This document shows, piece by piece, positions 1 to 11,789 of a stretch of 64,000 bases of DNA. A model generated the notes under the pieces. It was not told the origin of the DNA and searched no databases. It saw nothing but the letters and a program-made list of their open reading frames with translations. This DNA is from Cordylochernes scorpioides (taxonomy: Eukaryota; Arthropoda; Arachnida; Pseudoscorpiones; Chernetidae): assembly GCA_030710605.1 (NCBI GenBank), contig CP092876.1:63674115-63738114 (forward strand). The letters run 5' to 3'. Position 1 is the stretch's first letter; each line of letters opens with the position of its first letter. The translations under genes and the position numbers were made by a program.

Positions 1-108
1 CATGTTCTATAGGTTCTTGTGCCATCTGGATGTATTGTCATCCTTTATAATGTTTTGTTCTAAATCTTGTTATAGTTTTGTCATTTTTCTCTCGGAGTTT
101 ATTTCACA
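1..108 (-). other. Probable downstream remnant of the antisense LINE, split off by the Helitron
   Basis: The minus-strand reading resembles the basic, Trp-containing tail that follows RNase H in I-type LINEs, but stops and frame changes make this weak. It lies on the far side of the Helitron from the LINE RNase H region at 1835-2350, as expected if the Helitron inserted into the LINE between an A and a T. This is an inference. Confidence 0.3.
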
Positions 109-312
109 CTAGATGATGGCCCGGGCAACGCCCGGGTTTTACCCGAGTGCGAATATATTTAAAAAACGTTTTAATTCAAATACTATTCGTTACAATTATA
201 AATTGGCGCCATGGATGTCACTCTTGTGAAACGTCCAGTTCCAAACTGTGTGTTTTTAAAATGTTTTAACTATATATAATATAACGGTATAATAACGGTA
301 TAAAGAAATAAT

Positions 313-385
313 GAGCCTATAGCCTAGTGGTCATGGCATCTGCCCGGTAAGCGGAAGGTCGTGGGTTCGATTCCCATCCCTTGAC
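313..385 (+). pseudogene. tRNA-Thr(GGT)-like pseudogene inside the Helitron
   Basis: The T arm (361-377, loop TTCGATT), anticodon arm (339-355, loop CCGGTAA, anticodon GGT) and a short D stem (322-324/335-337) fold. The 5' acceptor strand does not pair with CCCTTGA at 378-384. A T-run follows as a possible Pol III terminator. It lies antisense to the host Helitron. A second, 5'-truncated copy starts at 466 in the duplicated segment. Confidence 0.5.
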
Positions 386-645
386 ACTTTTTTTATTTTA
401 TCCATTCTGACCAAAATCTATCCGTGAACTTCACATAGACAGAATAAGGCAATTATATAAGTAGACTGCCCGGTAAGCGGAAGGTCGTGTGTTCGATTCC
501 CATCCCTTGACACTTTTTTTATTTTATCCATTCTGACCAAAATCTATCCGTGAACTTCACACAGTGAACTTCACACAGACAGAATAAGGCAATTATATAA
601 GTAGATCTTCATCTTGTCTACACCTTGTATACATCTTGCTTCCTA

Positions 646-1640
646 GGGTTGCCTAGAGTGGCCGCTATAGACAGGGTGGTCTGTATAGACAGGTGGATGT
701 ATCACACAACTGATAACAGGGTTGCCTAGAGTGGCCGCTATAGACAGGGTGGTCTGTATAGACAGGTGGATGTATCACACAGCTGATAACAGGGTTGTCT
801 AGAGTGGTCGCTATAGACAGGGTGGTCTGTATAGACAGGTGTATGTATCACACTGCTGATAACAGGGTTGCCTAAAGTGACCGCTATAGACAGGGTGGTC
901 TGTATAGACAGGTGAATGTAACACACTGATGATAACAGGGTTGCCTAAAGTGACCGCTATAGACAGGGTGGTCTGTATAGACAGGTGGATGTATCACACA
1001 GCTGATAACAGGGTTGTCTAGAGTGGCCGCTATAGGCAGGTGTATGTAACACACTGCTGATAACAGGGGTGCTTAGAGTGGCCGCTATAGACAGGGTGGT
1101 CTGTATAGACAGGTGGATGTAACACACTGCTGATAACAGGGTTGTCTAGAATGGCCGCTATAGACAGGTGTATGTATCACACAGCTGATAACAGGGTTGT
1201 CTAGAGTGGACGTTGTATACAGGGTGGCCTGTATAGACAGGTGGATGTATCACACAGCTGAAAACAGGGTTGTCTAGAGTGGCCGCTATAGACAGAGTGG
1301 TCTGTATAGACAGGTGGATGTATCACTGCTGATAACAGGGTTGCCTAAAGTGACCGCTATAGACAGGGTGGTCTGTATAGACAGGTGAATGTAACAAACT
1401 GATGATAACAGGGTTGCCTAAAGTGACCGCTATAGACAGGGTGGTCTGTATAGACAGGTGGATGTAGCACACTGCTGATAACAGGGGTTTCTAGAGTGGC
1501 CGCTATAGACAGGGTGGTCTGTATAGACAGGTGGAGGTAACACACTGCTGATAACAGGGTTGTCTAGAATGGCCGCTATAGACAGGTGTATGTATCACAC
1601 AGCTGATAACAGGGTTGTCTAGAGGGGGGCAGGGAGGTCA
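646..1640. repeat. 73-bp minisatellite
   Basis: About fourteen imperfect copies of a 73-bp unit that includes the near-palindrome TATAGACAGGGTGGTCTGTA. Some copies lack an internal 20-30 bp. Short ORFs here (738-926, 1357-1545) are by-products of the repetition. The array ends near 1640 in a short GC-rich stretch before the last Helitron 5' block. Confidence 0.95.
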
Positions 1641-1832
1641 CGTGTTCGCCGGCAGCCAATGGGCGCGCATTCTATCCGTGAACTTCAGACAGTGAACTTC
1701 AGGCAGACAGAATAAGGCAATTATATAAGTAGATTTTGATCTTTTCTTATTTTTTGTTTAATTATCTTGTATTTTGCAAAAGCATTAGCGTCAAATAATG
1801 ACATTTGTTCTTTCCTTTGGCTCAACTTTCTG

Positions 1833-2352
1833 GCTTATTTTACAAATTCAACTGCCATTTCATTACCCCCGATCCAAACACTGGCAGGAATCCATTGTAG
1901 AATGCAGTTATTCTCCAATGATATCAGTTGAGTAATTAACGAGTGTATTTTCTTTGTGATTATAGTATTGCCCTTCTGAATTGCTTCTAAATCGGATATG
2001 AAGTCGTTGTACGGTATATTATAATTCCTTCTGCTTGATGCAGGGATGGTTGGTTCAGGCATGCATCAAGAGCTTTCCAGATAGCTGTCAGTTCACAAGT
2101 GAAGTTTGACGAAATCTTTCTTGCTCCTTCTTTGATTTTGATGTAAGTTCCATCTTGCAGTATTATGTTAATTCCAGCCCCTCCATTACTTATGGTAAGG
2201 TCTGATGATCCATCTGTATATGCTGTTAAATAATTTATCTGATCGCATAAACCAATTGTGTCAAGTCCTTTCTTTTTAAGTATGTTTTGTTCTCTTTTTT
2301 TTTTATTGCAGGGTTCATTCAGGTTAAGATTGATTATTACATTTGATGGCAA
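1833..2352 (-). pseudogene. LINE RNase H domain, broken
   Basis: Two overlapping minus-strand pieces make up a type I RNase H. The first (1987-2352) has the TDGS motif with the first catalytic Asp and the CELTAIWKAL segment with the catalytic Glu. The second (1835-2062) has the terminal QWIPASVWIGGNEMA motif, in which the usual His is replaced and the Asp-containing end reads MAVE. A frameshift lies between them. RNase H would remove RNA from the RNA:DNA hybrid during retrotransposition. The domain is non-functional here. Confidence 0.8.
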
Positions 2353-2599
2353 TGGGGTGGGAAATATTGGTTATTATCGAATTTGAAATTCATTATGTTT
2401 CATTTTTATGCTCTTTCTAATATTGTTGTTGTACTGAAGTGTTGAAGATCTTTTGAGCCTTTCTTTTTGTGTCCAGTTTAAATAGGTTCTATGGGATATG
2501 TGTTCGGTTTCTTTAGTTTTTAAGCTATTGGTGAATATTATTGTTTTTAATTGTCTTCTGCTTTCAAGTAGGTCTAGACCACATTCTCTCTGAATTTTC

Positions 2600-4550
2600 T
2601 AATTGTTGGTATTTGAAACAGAACCAATGATTAATTTGGCCGCTTTTGCTTGAACACTGTCTAGTCTTCTTTTTAGTGATGAACTTGAGGGAGCCCAAAC
2701 AGGTGTTGCATATTCCATTATTGGCCTTATTAAGGTGATATATGCTGTTCTGAGAATTTTGGGTTTTGCTCCCCAATTTGTTCCATATAGCCTTCTCAGA
2801 ATGTTTAGGTTTCTGGTAGCTCTATTTGAGGTGCTAATTATGTGTTCTGTAAATCGCAATTCCTCATCAAGTATCACACCTAGGTAATTTGCAGATCAAA
2901 TTTTATCGATTAAATGATTGTTTATGCTTATTTTGGAGTTGAATTCATGCCTTTTTTCCTGTCAGTGAAGGAGACCTATAGGTTTGTGTTTATTGGGTTT
3001 ATCGTCATTTTGAGTTTCATTGCCCACTTCTCCAGTCCTCTCATTGATGTGTTCAGTATTTTTCTGATATTTCTGTACTGCTACTTGTGTGCCATATGGC
3101 TATATAATCTGCATAACAGGCAACTTTTGTGTCTTCAGTGAGGATGGATATTGTTAAGGTTGTGTCGTAATTAGATGTACAACAACTCAAACTTGACCAT
3201 GAGTCTTTTTTAGCTCTTATTCTTTCCGTTTGGCCAACAACAAATGTCCAATTTATATACACCTATATTTTTTACATAATGAGGCTTTAAATAATACGAA
3301 TAATATTCTTCTATTTACATAAACAACAGTTAATATATAGCGAGAAGAGTAGAGGACTGAGCACAGATCCCTGAGGTACACCAGCCCATGTTCTTCGGTC
3401 CTTGGAAAATGTTCCATTGACCCGAACCGTCATCCTTCTTCCCCTTATGAAGTCTGTAATCCAGATTATGGTTTTTTCTCTTACTCTGATGTTGTGCAGC
3501 CTTTCAAATAATTTCTACACTCGATAAAAAGCTGAGGTCTTATCCAGGAATACGGCCGTTGTCTTCTTTGGCGGTTTTTGCTAGAAATCTATTATTGATT
3601 GACAGAAGTAGAACAGTTTATCAGTTGTACAGTGTCTGGATCTTTAGGCAGTTTGGTAGAAGTTTATTTTATTATTTTTAGTGAGCCAGACTATGAGCCT
3701 AGAGTGGATAATTCATTCTGTTATTTTACAAAGTATGCTGGTGAGATCAATTGGCCGATAGTTCTTGTATTCCTTGGCATCTTTGTTTGGTTTCAGTATT
3801 GGCACTATAATTGATATCTTCAAATTCTTTGGTAGTTTACCAGTTCGCCATGAAATGTTCAGCATTTGTAGGAGTTGATTTTTAGCTTTGTCTCCAAAGT
3901 GTTTAATCATTTAACCAAAAATTAGATTATCTCCTGGTGACCTCTTGGATTTAACTTTTCTATTGATGAGTTTAGCTCATTCAGTGTGAAGTCTCTCGAG
4001 TAAATATATTGTTGATGGTAATTTCTTGCTTGTTTAACTAATCAGTTTATATTATTTTTTAGAGTCCTGCCTTCATTTGTATTGCTGAGTCTGGAAGTGC
4101 TTGAAAAATATTCAGCAATTATTTCAGTCATCTGTTTGTTTGTTCTCGCTATTCATATCGGTTAGAGTATTGGAGGATCAGTGTTGGTTTTGATTGTTTT
4201 ATAACACTAATTATATTCCAGTGATGGCTTTCCTTTTTTGGATCCATTTTTTTTCGCAGAATTCTGCCCATTTTTCTCTCTCTCTCTCTTGTTTGAATAT
4301 CCAAATTTCTTGTTCTATTTTGTGACTAATTTCAATGAGTTCCTTTATGATTTCTTCTGTTTTATTTGTTTTAAAAGGTTCATTGATATTGTCTCTCTTT
4401 GCAATCATTGCCTCGATATTGTGGTCCTTCCAGTAAAGTATTCACAGGTCTTTACGTCTACCTCTAGGTATCGATACTTTTGCAGCTTTGGATATGTTCG
4501 AAGAGAATTTTTCCAATTTTTTGTCAATCGTTCTGTAATTTAATTCTTCG
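2600..4550 (-). pseudogene. LINE reverse transcriptase domain, broken
   Basis: Minus-strand fragments match LINE reverse transcriptase: a fingers segment (about 3713-3910, reading KISIIVPILKPNKD then YRPI), the palm catalytic box (about 3090-3110) and the thumb/connection segment (2599-2877, ending RLDSVQAKAAKLI). The catalytic YADD box reads YADY, so one metal-binding aspartate is lost in addition to the frameshifts. The piece lies between the endonuclease and RNase H remnants in the expected order. It is certainly inactive, and the family assignment is firm only to the level of an RNase H-bearing LINE. Confidence 0.8.
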
Positions 4551-4619
4551 TTGCACAGTTCTTCAAGCTTTTCTGTGGATCTTTTCCAGTGTTCTTTTAT
4601 TCTGTTGGAAATTCTCAAT

Positions 4620-5393
4620 TTAGAATTTTAGGGTTGTTAAAATTGGTCTGTGGTCACTGATTGCACTTTTCAGAATTTTCCATTGTGTTGTGGGTGCGAT
4701 GTTGTAATTTATCGCTGTGATGTCTATTGCGGATTCTGTGCCTGTGGACTTGGATAGATAGGTGTTCTTTTCGTTATTTAACGGTGTAAGGTCGAGGTCG
4801 GTTAGCATGTCCTCAACCTGCTGACCTTTGATATCCTGGACAGGTGATCGCCAAATTGGTCTTTCGGCGTTAAAATCACCAAGTATGATTGCGATATCCG
4901 AAGACGCTTCACTTAATGTCTCTATCAGGCCTGTATTGATGCTAGTATTATTGTGGTGATAAACATTTATGATTGGAATTGTTTTATCTGTAAGATAGAT
5001 TTCTATTCACTGAGCTTCTGTCGTGATTTCTCTAGGCTTACTCTGATTATAGGCGATTTTTTAAATTTGATTTCTGAGGTTTTAATCAAAACGGCAAGTC
5101 CTCCTCCGAATTTTCCCGGTCTGTCCTTTCGTAGTGTTGTATAATATTTGATATTGAATCTCAGATTCTGATTCAATTTTGTCTCCTGAGGACAAGAAAT
5201 ATGTACATTGTTGTCACAGAGAAGACAAGTCAGCTCTTTATTTTCCTCTGGGTACCATTTATATTGAGTTGTAGTAGATTGAATTGTGTCCTCGTAGTAG
5301 ATTTCTCATCATGAGCTCGAGTTGCAGCTCCTGACGCGGCGGTTACCCCGGACGCGGTAGCATTACTGGAGATATCAGTTTTGCTCTTCATTT
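4620..5393 (-). pseudogene. LINE endonuclease domain (EEP/AP-like), broken
   Basis: In broken frames the minus strand shows the expected order of endonuclease motifs: QET near the start, a GGG-A-L segment, GDFNA, and SDHRPI near 4640. These are the metal-binding and catalytic signatures of the apurinic-like endonuclease that nicks target DNA for target-primed reverse transcription. A likely pol start (MKSKTDISSN) lies at about 5393. At least three frame changes separate the motifs, so no functional nuclease can be made. The downstream RT remnant continues on the same strand, consistent with a single ancestral ORF2. Confidence 0.8.
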
Positions 5394-5524
5394 GAAAATG
5401 GGTGCCGTTGCAACGTTAGTCATCTTGGAAACGAACCAGAATTTAGTCAAATATTCCAAGGGTCCAGGGGGGACCGCAAAGAGGTGTGGTCGGACTTCTC
5501 CCCTTCCCCCTGGAATGCCGTCAC

Positions 5525-6613
5525 TACAGGATAAAGCACTCTTGGTGAATATTTTAAATTGTGATTCAGAATCTGCCACTGAAGCTTTACGAGCGTTTCG
5601 TTCCTTTAAAGATATTCGAAGCGGTAAAGGACCCATGAGTTGCTACTCTCTAAAGCGATTGATAAAAATTTTAGGAAACTGGATCTCTGGAAGCAAAATC
5701 TCGGAGTGGAAGACCATCGACATGCAAGTCAGTGGCTGTTACGGTTTTTCAGAATGCTGAAGCTATTGAAACGTTATCCACATACGGAGAAGTAAGTGCT
5801 AGACAAGTTTCTCGACAAACAGGGATTTCGTATGGAACAGTTTGGAGAGAACACACATTTAGGAATTTTCTATAAAAATACCCTAACAAAATTCAAAGTT
5901 TTCACGAGTTGAAAGTGTGCGATTTTGAGAAGCGTCAAGAATTCGCTGCATGGGTTTTCCGGCAAATTGATATTGATGAAAACTGGCTGTCAAATGTTCT
6001 AAGAACAGATGATGCTCACTTTTATCTAAAGGAAAATTTAACATTCAAATCTGCCTCATTTCGGCAACAGAAAACCCTAGGATATTTACAGAAATACCAC
6101 TTCATCAGCACAGAGTTACAGTTTTGTGTGAGTTCACTTCTTCTTTTATTATTGAGCCATTTTTCTTTGGAAAAATCAATGGAAGAATTTTAAAAACCGT
6201 TTTTCTAACTGGTGAACGTTATGTTCAACTTTTGAGAGAAAAGGGTATTCCCATATTGCAGGACAGAAAAGCACTAAGCGAAATAACATTCATGAAAGAT
6301 GGAGGACCTCCTCATATCTCCCGCGGTGCCAAACTATTGCTGAAGGATACGTTCGGTGAAATTCGTTGATAAGTCGCCTCTTTATATACCAGTGGCCTCC
6401 AATATCACAAGACTTGACGCCTTACAATTTCGGTTATGGGGGTACATTAACTCGCGTTTTTATCGATGCCCCTCTACCACATTGGCCATGTTGAAGGTTC
6501 TATCAGATGGCACGTTTTATAAATTTCAACTATTCAATTGTGACCATTCTGTCATCTATCGTCTGCAGGCGGTGTTAGAGAATGAAGGGCGCCACATTGA
6601 GCAAGGATTGTGA
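5525..6613 (+). pseudogene. Mariner/IS630-family transposase pseudogene with DUF4817-type N-terminus
   Basis: Broken frames read in order through an N-terminal helix-turn-helix region (5525-5680), a second HTH (about 5750-5850, including GEVSARQVSRQTGISYGTVW) and the DDE/D core. The first catalytic segment reads RTDDAHFYL (about 6005) and the second MKDGGPPHIS (about 6295). The third, about 6410, has Asp replaced by Asn and is frameshifted. The C-terminal piece with RLQAVLENEGRHIE (6560-6600) is typical of this transposase group. A complete enzyme would bind terminal repeats and excise and insert the element. At least four frame breaks and the lost third Asp make it inactive. Confidence 0.8.
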
Positions 6614-7729
6614 CCTAATACAAGAGAGAAGGCAGTTACCTCATGTGTTATATTTTGCAGCTCTTTGTTTTGGGTTATGGGAATAATAAATGCTGTCCTC
6701 ACATCTTGACTCTTTTTTTTTTTCTGTAAACGGGAATTTTTTTGTTTGTCATTTGCCCACATTTTATATTATGTCGTGCAGGCCAAAGTGTTATAACTTC
6801 TCGAATAACACTGGTATACACAATTTTACCCCTTATGTTTAGTTTATCGCTTTTCGCTCATTAGAAGAAATAGCATAAGGAATAATCTCTGTATCCCCCC
6901 AACTTTAGATGTTTTGCGCAAAAAATAATACAAAATGATTTTACTACCACGTTTTTCAACGCAAAAGGTCGATTTAAAAATGATTTTTTTAGGGGATACA
7001 TTTTCAAAATTATGTACAGTATAATAAACAATGATAACATTTGTCAAACCCATAGGATATTTGGAATAAAGTACGACAAATATATTTTGTCACTCCCCTC
7101 TATATTTCATTTTTGGATCATGACAAATATCCAGTTAAATAGTCAAGTGTCGCCAATTAGTCAATAAACTATACATTCCTTATAGCACGAAATCCTATTA
7201 GTAGTGCCATCATAATTTTTGGTACTATATTAACATTTCAAAAATCGTGTATTTATATCAGTAGTTATTTTCAAACATTCAATCTATTTCAAAAAACTCC
7301 ATCTAAAATATAAATAATTTTTGCTACATGTTTTAATTTGCATATACCTATTTTACATATCTCAGATTGTATTTAAAAATCGTCAACCAATTCTTCTAAC
7401 TTTTGGCGAAATGGTGTTTTATTAATTTATCATTTGATATTATTAGGGTTCTTTCCTGGTATTCAAAAAGGAAAAATACGTGTCGTTCAGTTATATTTTT
7501 CAATTTATCAAACAATTTGGCCGCTGAATCTCTGATTCTGGTAGAGCGCCATCTAGCGAATAAAGTTGTAACTAAAATCAATTTCGATTTTTTCAATATT
7601 TGCCATAAAAATCCCATTGCATCCTGAACACAATGGTGTTTACCGCATTGCTCTAGCGCAAATATTCGCGGAGTTATTAATTTTTAAAGTTGTGCGGGAC
7701 TTTTGGATCACCCTGTACTTTCAAGATTT
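5525..7729 (+). mobile_element. Truncated Tc1/mariner-superfamily element (DUF4817-type transposase)
   Basis: The transposase relic at 5525-6613 is followed by about 1.1 kb of AT-rich sequence ending in TTTTGGATCACCCTGTA at about 7727, a terminus seen in many mariner-type elements. No matching inverted terminus is visible on the left, where the element abuts the LINE, so the left end is probably lost. The right boundary is an inference. Confidence 0.55.
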
Positions 7730-7815
7730 TAACTACGACTGCATTAACATGGAATAATCCTCAAGATAATCAAAAAATCAACAGAAATCTCATTTTATTT
7801 ATAATATATATATAT
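7715..7815. repeat. Dispersed repeat ending in (TA)n, copy 1
   Basis: The block ACGACTGCATTAACATGG through the (TA)n at 7805-7818 recurs at 19955-20055 with the same (TA)n at its end. This suggests a repeat family that itself ends in a TA microsatellite. Class unknown. Confidence 0.6.
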
Positions 7816-7912
7816 ATTAAAACTAATGAAGGCACATCCCGACCAAAACCCATTTTCCTTCATTATTTTTAATATCAACACCTGACCTATTTAGTTTTTA
7901 TTTTTTCTCATC
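7806..7912. repeat. Short snapback relative of the 350-bp hammerhead unit
   Basis: After (TA)n the sequence resembles the GGCATATCCTGACC part of the 350-bp unit, then turns round and ends with the reverse complement of GGTCAGGTGTTGAT, another unit motif. Direct and inverted pieces of one unit joined in about 100 bp mirror the larger arrays at 18.6 and 53.8 kb. It contains no hammerhead core. Confidence 0.5.
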
Positions 7913-7925
7913 TATATATATATGG

Positions 7926-8090
7926 AAATTTTTCCGGGAGGAAATTGATCTAAAAAAACATAGGGCTCCTCTCCCGTCAAATTAAACGTCAAAACTAGAC
8001 GCCATCTATTGACCGTCGCCGTAAACTAGCGGCTTCGGGTCGGTGACAAAGCCACAACACCAGCCAGTTACTATCTAATTGTATATATAT
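7926..8090. other. Short unclassified insertion between two (TA)n runs
   Basis: About 155 bp of moderate GC, including GACGCCATCTATTG, lies between (TA)n at 7911-7921 and (TA)n at 8083-8091. The flanks match those of other mobile sequences in the window. No coding potential or hammerhead core is seen. Confidence 0.3.
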
Positions 8091-10168
8091 ATGCAACTTA
8101 TCTCTCGAATCTTTACGTATTTATGCAGTTTCTTAATAAGTAAATATTATGTATATTGAAGAAAATTAAAAATATAATATGTACTTTCAAGTGCACAATT
8201 TAAGGTTTGATTTTGATTATTTTCAAGATGAATACTTCATCAATACGTCATTAAAAGGGTTTCTTCTTTTTAAACAGGGCCACAATAAATCGCCGAAACG
8301 TCAAATAACAATTAACAGTTTATAAAAAGTTTTATGAACTGTTCAACTTGAATTTAAACATCCTAGAATGTTCACCCAGACCTTTCATTCCATAAGTCGG
8401 CAATTTTAAAATCATAATAATAATCGAGCGGGGTATGTGTGATTTTTCATTAGTTAATGATTCAAACTTCATCTTCGTTATTTCCAAGATTTAAGCCACT
8501 GGCTCTGTCGCACTTTTAAACCTTCCCTATAATGTTTTATGTTGCCAAGGTGCTGTTTTTAATTGGCATCTAGCCTCTACCATATTTTATGTTGAAGAGA
8601 TCTCCGAAATCTTATCAAAATGAGCGACAGATGGTGGTAGAAAAGTTGAAAATAACAAAAACAAAGGTTGAAGGGATTCATTATTGATATTTATAAGTAC
8701 AATTCGAAAAATGGTTTTATGTGAATTGAGTTGAGTAATTAATTTGTTATTTATATATGAAACCTAGAGAGCGTTTACACACCAATTGTAGAAGTTAGCC
8801 ATTTGGCCCAATTCGGATATAAAAATGTTAAAGATGTATTTAAAAAGTGGAGGCTAAATACCAATTAGGTATTACAGTTTTGCCCTCAAGGAATAATTAA
8901 AATAATGATCAGCTTTAATTGGCCCGACATCTGGAACAGGGGAATACGGCCAAGGACAATTTGGCGGAAAAATAATTGAAAAAGACAATAAAATAGAAGA
9001 AACCCATTGAACAAAGTATTGGAAGACAAAATTATGTTAGGCTAATGGTAAAATTTGGGTAGAAAACGTAATTGCTTATTGTTCATTCCAAGTTAATAAT
9101 AGAAAGCTGTTTAAATGCATCCCTGTGGGTATCATCAGAGCCTGGAGTGATGTGAGAGCTCATTATGTGATATGGATCAAGCCATAAATGAATGCATAAA
9201 GGAAATTGCAATTAACACCACACAAAAACGCAGCAAAAAATAAAAGAACGCACACATTTTGGAAAATATAATTTAAAATATTTTTTGCGGGGAGATAATG
9301 GAGCTAACAATTATTGGCACCAATTTAAAAATTAGTCATTATCTCCATCACGATTAGACTGTTAAGATTGAACCGGCTTTTTATCGAGGCGCAGTTTAAA
9401 GGAGGCTGATATCTGGGTGACAAATGGCCCTTGATAAAACCTCCAAATCTCTGTGTGCGGCCTTATCGTCGCAGTCATTTCTCTTCGGTGCGCAGGTCGC
9501 AGCCATTACTCCGAGCAGCTAATGCAAATAGATGAGGAGGAGGCAGCGAGTCCTCTGGAGCGCAGAACTTCTTTCACGCACTTGAATTAACGCTCTGTGA
9601 TTAATTCACCGCCATCTCAAGCCCAAGTAACTAACTGTTTATTCGGACAAAATTTCTTAAATGGGTTTTCGAATTATACTTGAATCCGGCATCCATTTTT
9701 ACGATTATATAGCTTTATTCTTAAATGTATTTTGAAATTCTTATCAATATATATGGATATATTTATTTATTTTTATCTTTATAAATCTTTTAATGCCATA
9801 GATCTGCAAATAAAGGATCCTAGATTCACTGGAATGTGTTACAAATGATTTTGACGATAATTCAAATCTATCATTTAAATTAAACTTATTAATTGTTATC
9901 AATTAAATATGGTAAAATATTTTTACAAGTATTGGATTATTCATAATTTTAAGCAGCAAATAAAACATGTCCAGAAAATATTTTCTGATTTCAAATATGT
10001 TTTGTAAAATGGCATTTACTCCTTCACACCTATTTCAGAGGAGAAAATGTATGTATATTTTATAAGGCATGAAATATATATATATCTTTGATTTCTTTGG
10101 TTTTTTAATTGTGTGAAACTTCATTTTTATCATTTCTATATGAACGAACACTTGTACGATAAACTTCA
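8091..10168. other. Gene-free AT-rich stretch with a possible conserved non-coding island
   Basis: No ORF, RNA gene or recognisable repeat. The segment 9290-9660 differs from its surroundings: higher GC, no repeats, and several homeodomain/POU-like sites, including TAATGCAAAT near 9515 and GATTAATTCACC near 9600. A regulatory role is speculation. Confidence 0.35.
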
Positions 10169-11490
10169 CAAAGTTGGGTCAAAAGGTAATGCAATATCAT
10201 CAATCATTTTTTTATTTGAAAATCCATAAAGAAGAAACTTTGTATATATGAATACCTAACTATTAGCTATATATCAGCATCATTCAATATATCCACCTCT
10301 GTACACATTTGGTCCAGCGTTCTTTCCAAATCACAAAAGCACTTTGATAAAATGCTACAAAACATCTTGCTTCTAAACCACTCTCTTACCTCGTGAAGTA
10401 ACATTTCATCATTTTCAAATGTTTTACCGCGTAGAGAATTCTTCAATTTACCAAACATGTAGAAGCCGGAAGGAGCCAGATCAGAACTGTAAGCTAGGTG
10501 AGGCATCTAAGTCCACCCCATATCTGGAAATATGAGCCAATGTCTGTTGTGAGGTATTGTATTGTCTTGATAAAATTTGATTTGACAGTCTTTTAGGCCC
10601 GGCCTTTTTGTTGAAATGGCTTATTTTAGATTTTCTAATGATTTACAATATATTTCCTTGTAGATGGGAGAATCTTTTTAAAACATGAATATGAATATAA
10701 GCCCATCTTGGTTCGAAAAGACCGTGATTATGATTTTGTTATTGGAAAGGGAATGCCTTGTTTTTTTTCTTGACTGGATACATTTTATGGGTCCATTGCA
10801 TTGAATAATGCTTTGAAGAAGGGTCATAATAATAAACCAAAGTCTCATTACACGTTATCACTCCTTTAAAGGCCTCAGAAGCTGGTCCTGGGTAAGATTC
10901 GATGAGGTCTAAACAAATTTCTTTCCGAGTTTGCATCATTTCTCGTGTTAGAGGATTTGGCACCCATTTTGAGCACAATTTTCGATATCCAAGATATGAA
11001 AGAAGTTTAAGAAAACCTCTTTTAGAGATTGAAACTTTTTTCATAATTGATTATCGTTATTGTGCGGTTATTCTTGACAAATTCCTCTCTAAGAGCCAAA
11101 TTTGGGTCTGTTCTGACAGTTGAAGGCTTTCCAGGCCTCTCTTTGCCATGAAGATTAAAATCGCCTTTCTGGAAGCGCTGAACCCATTTCTGTATAGTGT
11201 TTCTATCAAATGTTTCGTTTCCATATACTGGCTGAAATTTTGAGTGAATATTTGTGGCTGAAAAGTTCAACGGACTTGAATAGGAACTCGGTCACCGACC
11301 GTTTTCGGATTCTTGTGTTCACATTAGGCTCCCCATATCTGAAAAAGAAAATACAAAATATAAATTAATTATGATTACAGATATGAAAAGCATAGTTTTT
11401 ATTCACCTGAAAACATGCATTTTATGATAATAAATTATTAATATATTTTGCTAGGATTGATTGTGCATTACACCTATTGAGCCAACCTTG
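10169..11490 (-). mobile_element. Mariner transposon, inactive, with recognisable TIRs
   Basis: The left end (10169-10205, TTGGGTCAAAAGGT then AATGCA) and the right end (11452-11490, minus strand TTGGCTCAATAGGT then GTAATGCA) form terminal inverted repeats. The right end is followed by TA, and the left by CA where TA is expected. Length about 1.3 kb, normal for mariner. The transposase inside is broken. Confidence 0.8.
10261..11285 (-). pseudogene. Mariner (MLE, DD34D-type) transposase pseudogene
   Basis: The minus strand reads in pieces through the N-terminal HTH (11270-11022: TIQKWVQRFQKGD and GKPSTV), then 11044-10739 with LGYRKLCSKWVPNPLT, and the C-terminal third (10506-10267). The first catalytic box, usually TGDETW in mariners, reads TCNETL, so Asp is Asn. 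The second reads FYQDNTIPHN, with Asp kept. The third reads SSDLAPSGFYMFG, with the catalytic Asp replaced by Gly. Stops and frameshifts also separate the blocks. Motif order and wording fit mariner proper rather than Tc1. The enzyme would have cut and pasted this element; it is dead. Confidence 0.85.
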
Positions 11491-11789
11491 TATTTGGCGC
11501 AAGAATATTCTCGAAGGATATCGCATATCTCAAATTTTCTTCATTTGAAAAAAAGAAAATATCTTACAATAAAGATACCTATCTTCAACCCAACTGGAGA
11601 GGTAAAAATAAAGTTTCTACTCGAATGATCTCACAGATGATAAGATGAAAAAAGAATTGCGTTTACCAACTGTGGAAAACGAGAGCGCCGTGTAATTACT
11701 GGGAGAAGGGGAAAAACGTTAATGAAGATCTGGTTGTCACGCAGCGGCTCTTTGGTGCGAGGATGGTGAGATGCTGCGTGGCTCAGCAC

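Larger units (their letters stand above)
109..1733 (-). mobile_element. Helitron-like non-autonomous element carrying a minisatellite
   Basis: On the minus strand the element begins with TC after an A (1733) and ends with CTAG before a T (109-112). Just inside the 3' end is a GC hairpin, CCCGGG-CGTTG-CCCGGG, about ten bases from the terminus. TC start, hairpin, CTRR end and A/T insertion without target duplication are the hallmarks of Helitrons. The 5' terminal block (TCTACTTATATAATTGCC) occurs three times, ending at 465, 605 and 1733, so the 73-bp tandem array lies between copies of the 5' end. No Rep/helicase is encoded, so the element would need help in trans. The same 3' end occurs at 30383, and a related one at 43299. 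Confidence 0.7.
1735..5530 (-). mobile_element. Decayed LINE (EEP endonuclease, RT, RNase H), I/Jockey-like
   Basis: A minus-strand non-LTR retrotransposon with domains in the order endonuclease (about 5390-4620), reverse transcriptase (about 4550-2600) and RNase H (about 2350-1835). Many frameshifts and stops interrupt it, so it is dead. The presence of RNase H after RT points to the I group rather than classic Jockey. The 5'-most part (5393-5530) reads as the segment just upstream of the pol ORF; a second copy of this segment lies at 58436-58495. The Helitron at 109-1733 cuts its 3' part, and a mariner lies against its 5' side. Confidence 0.85.

Noticed and set aside
466..512. Second tRNA-Thr copy
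   Set aside because: Only anticodon and T arms are present; it is part of the duplicated Helitron 5' segment, not a gene.
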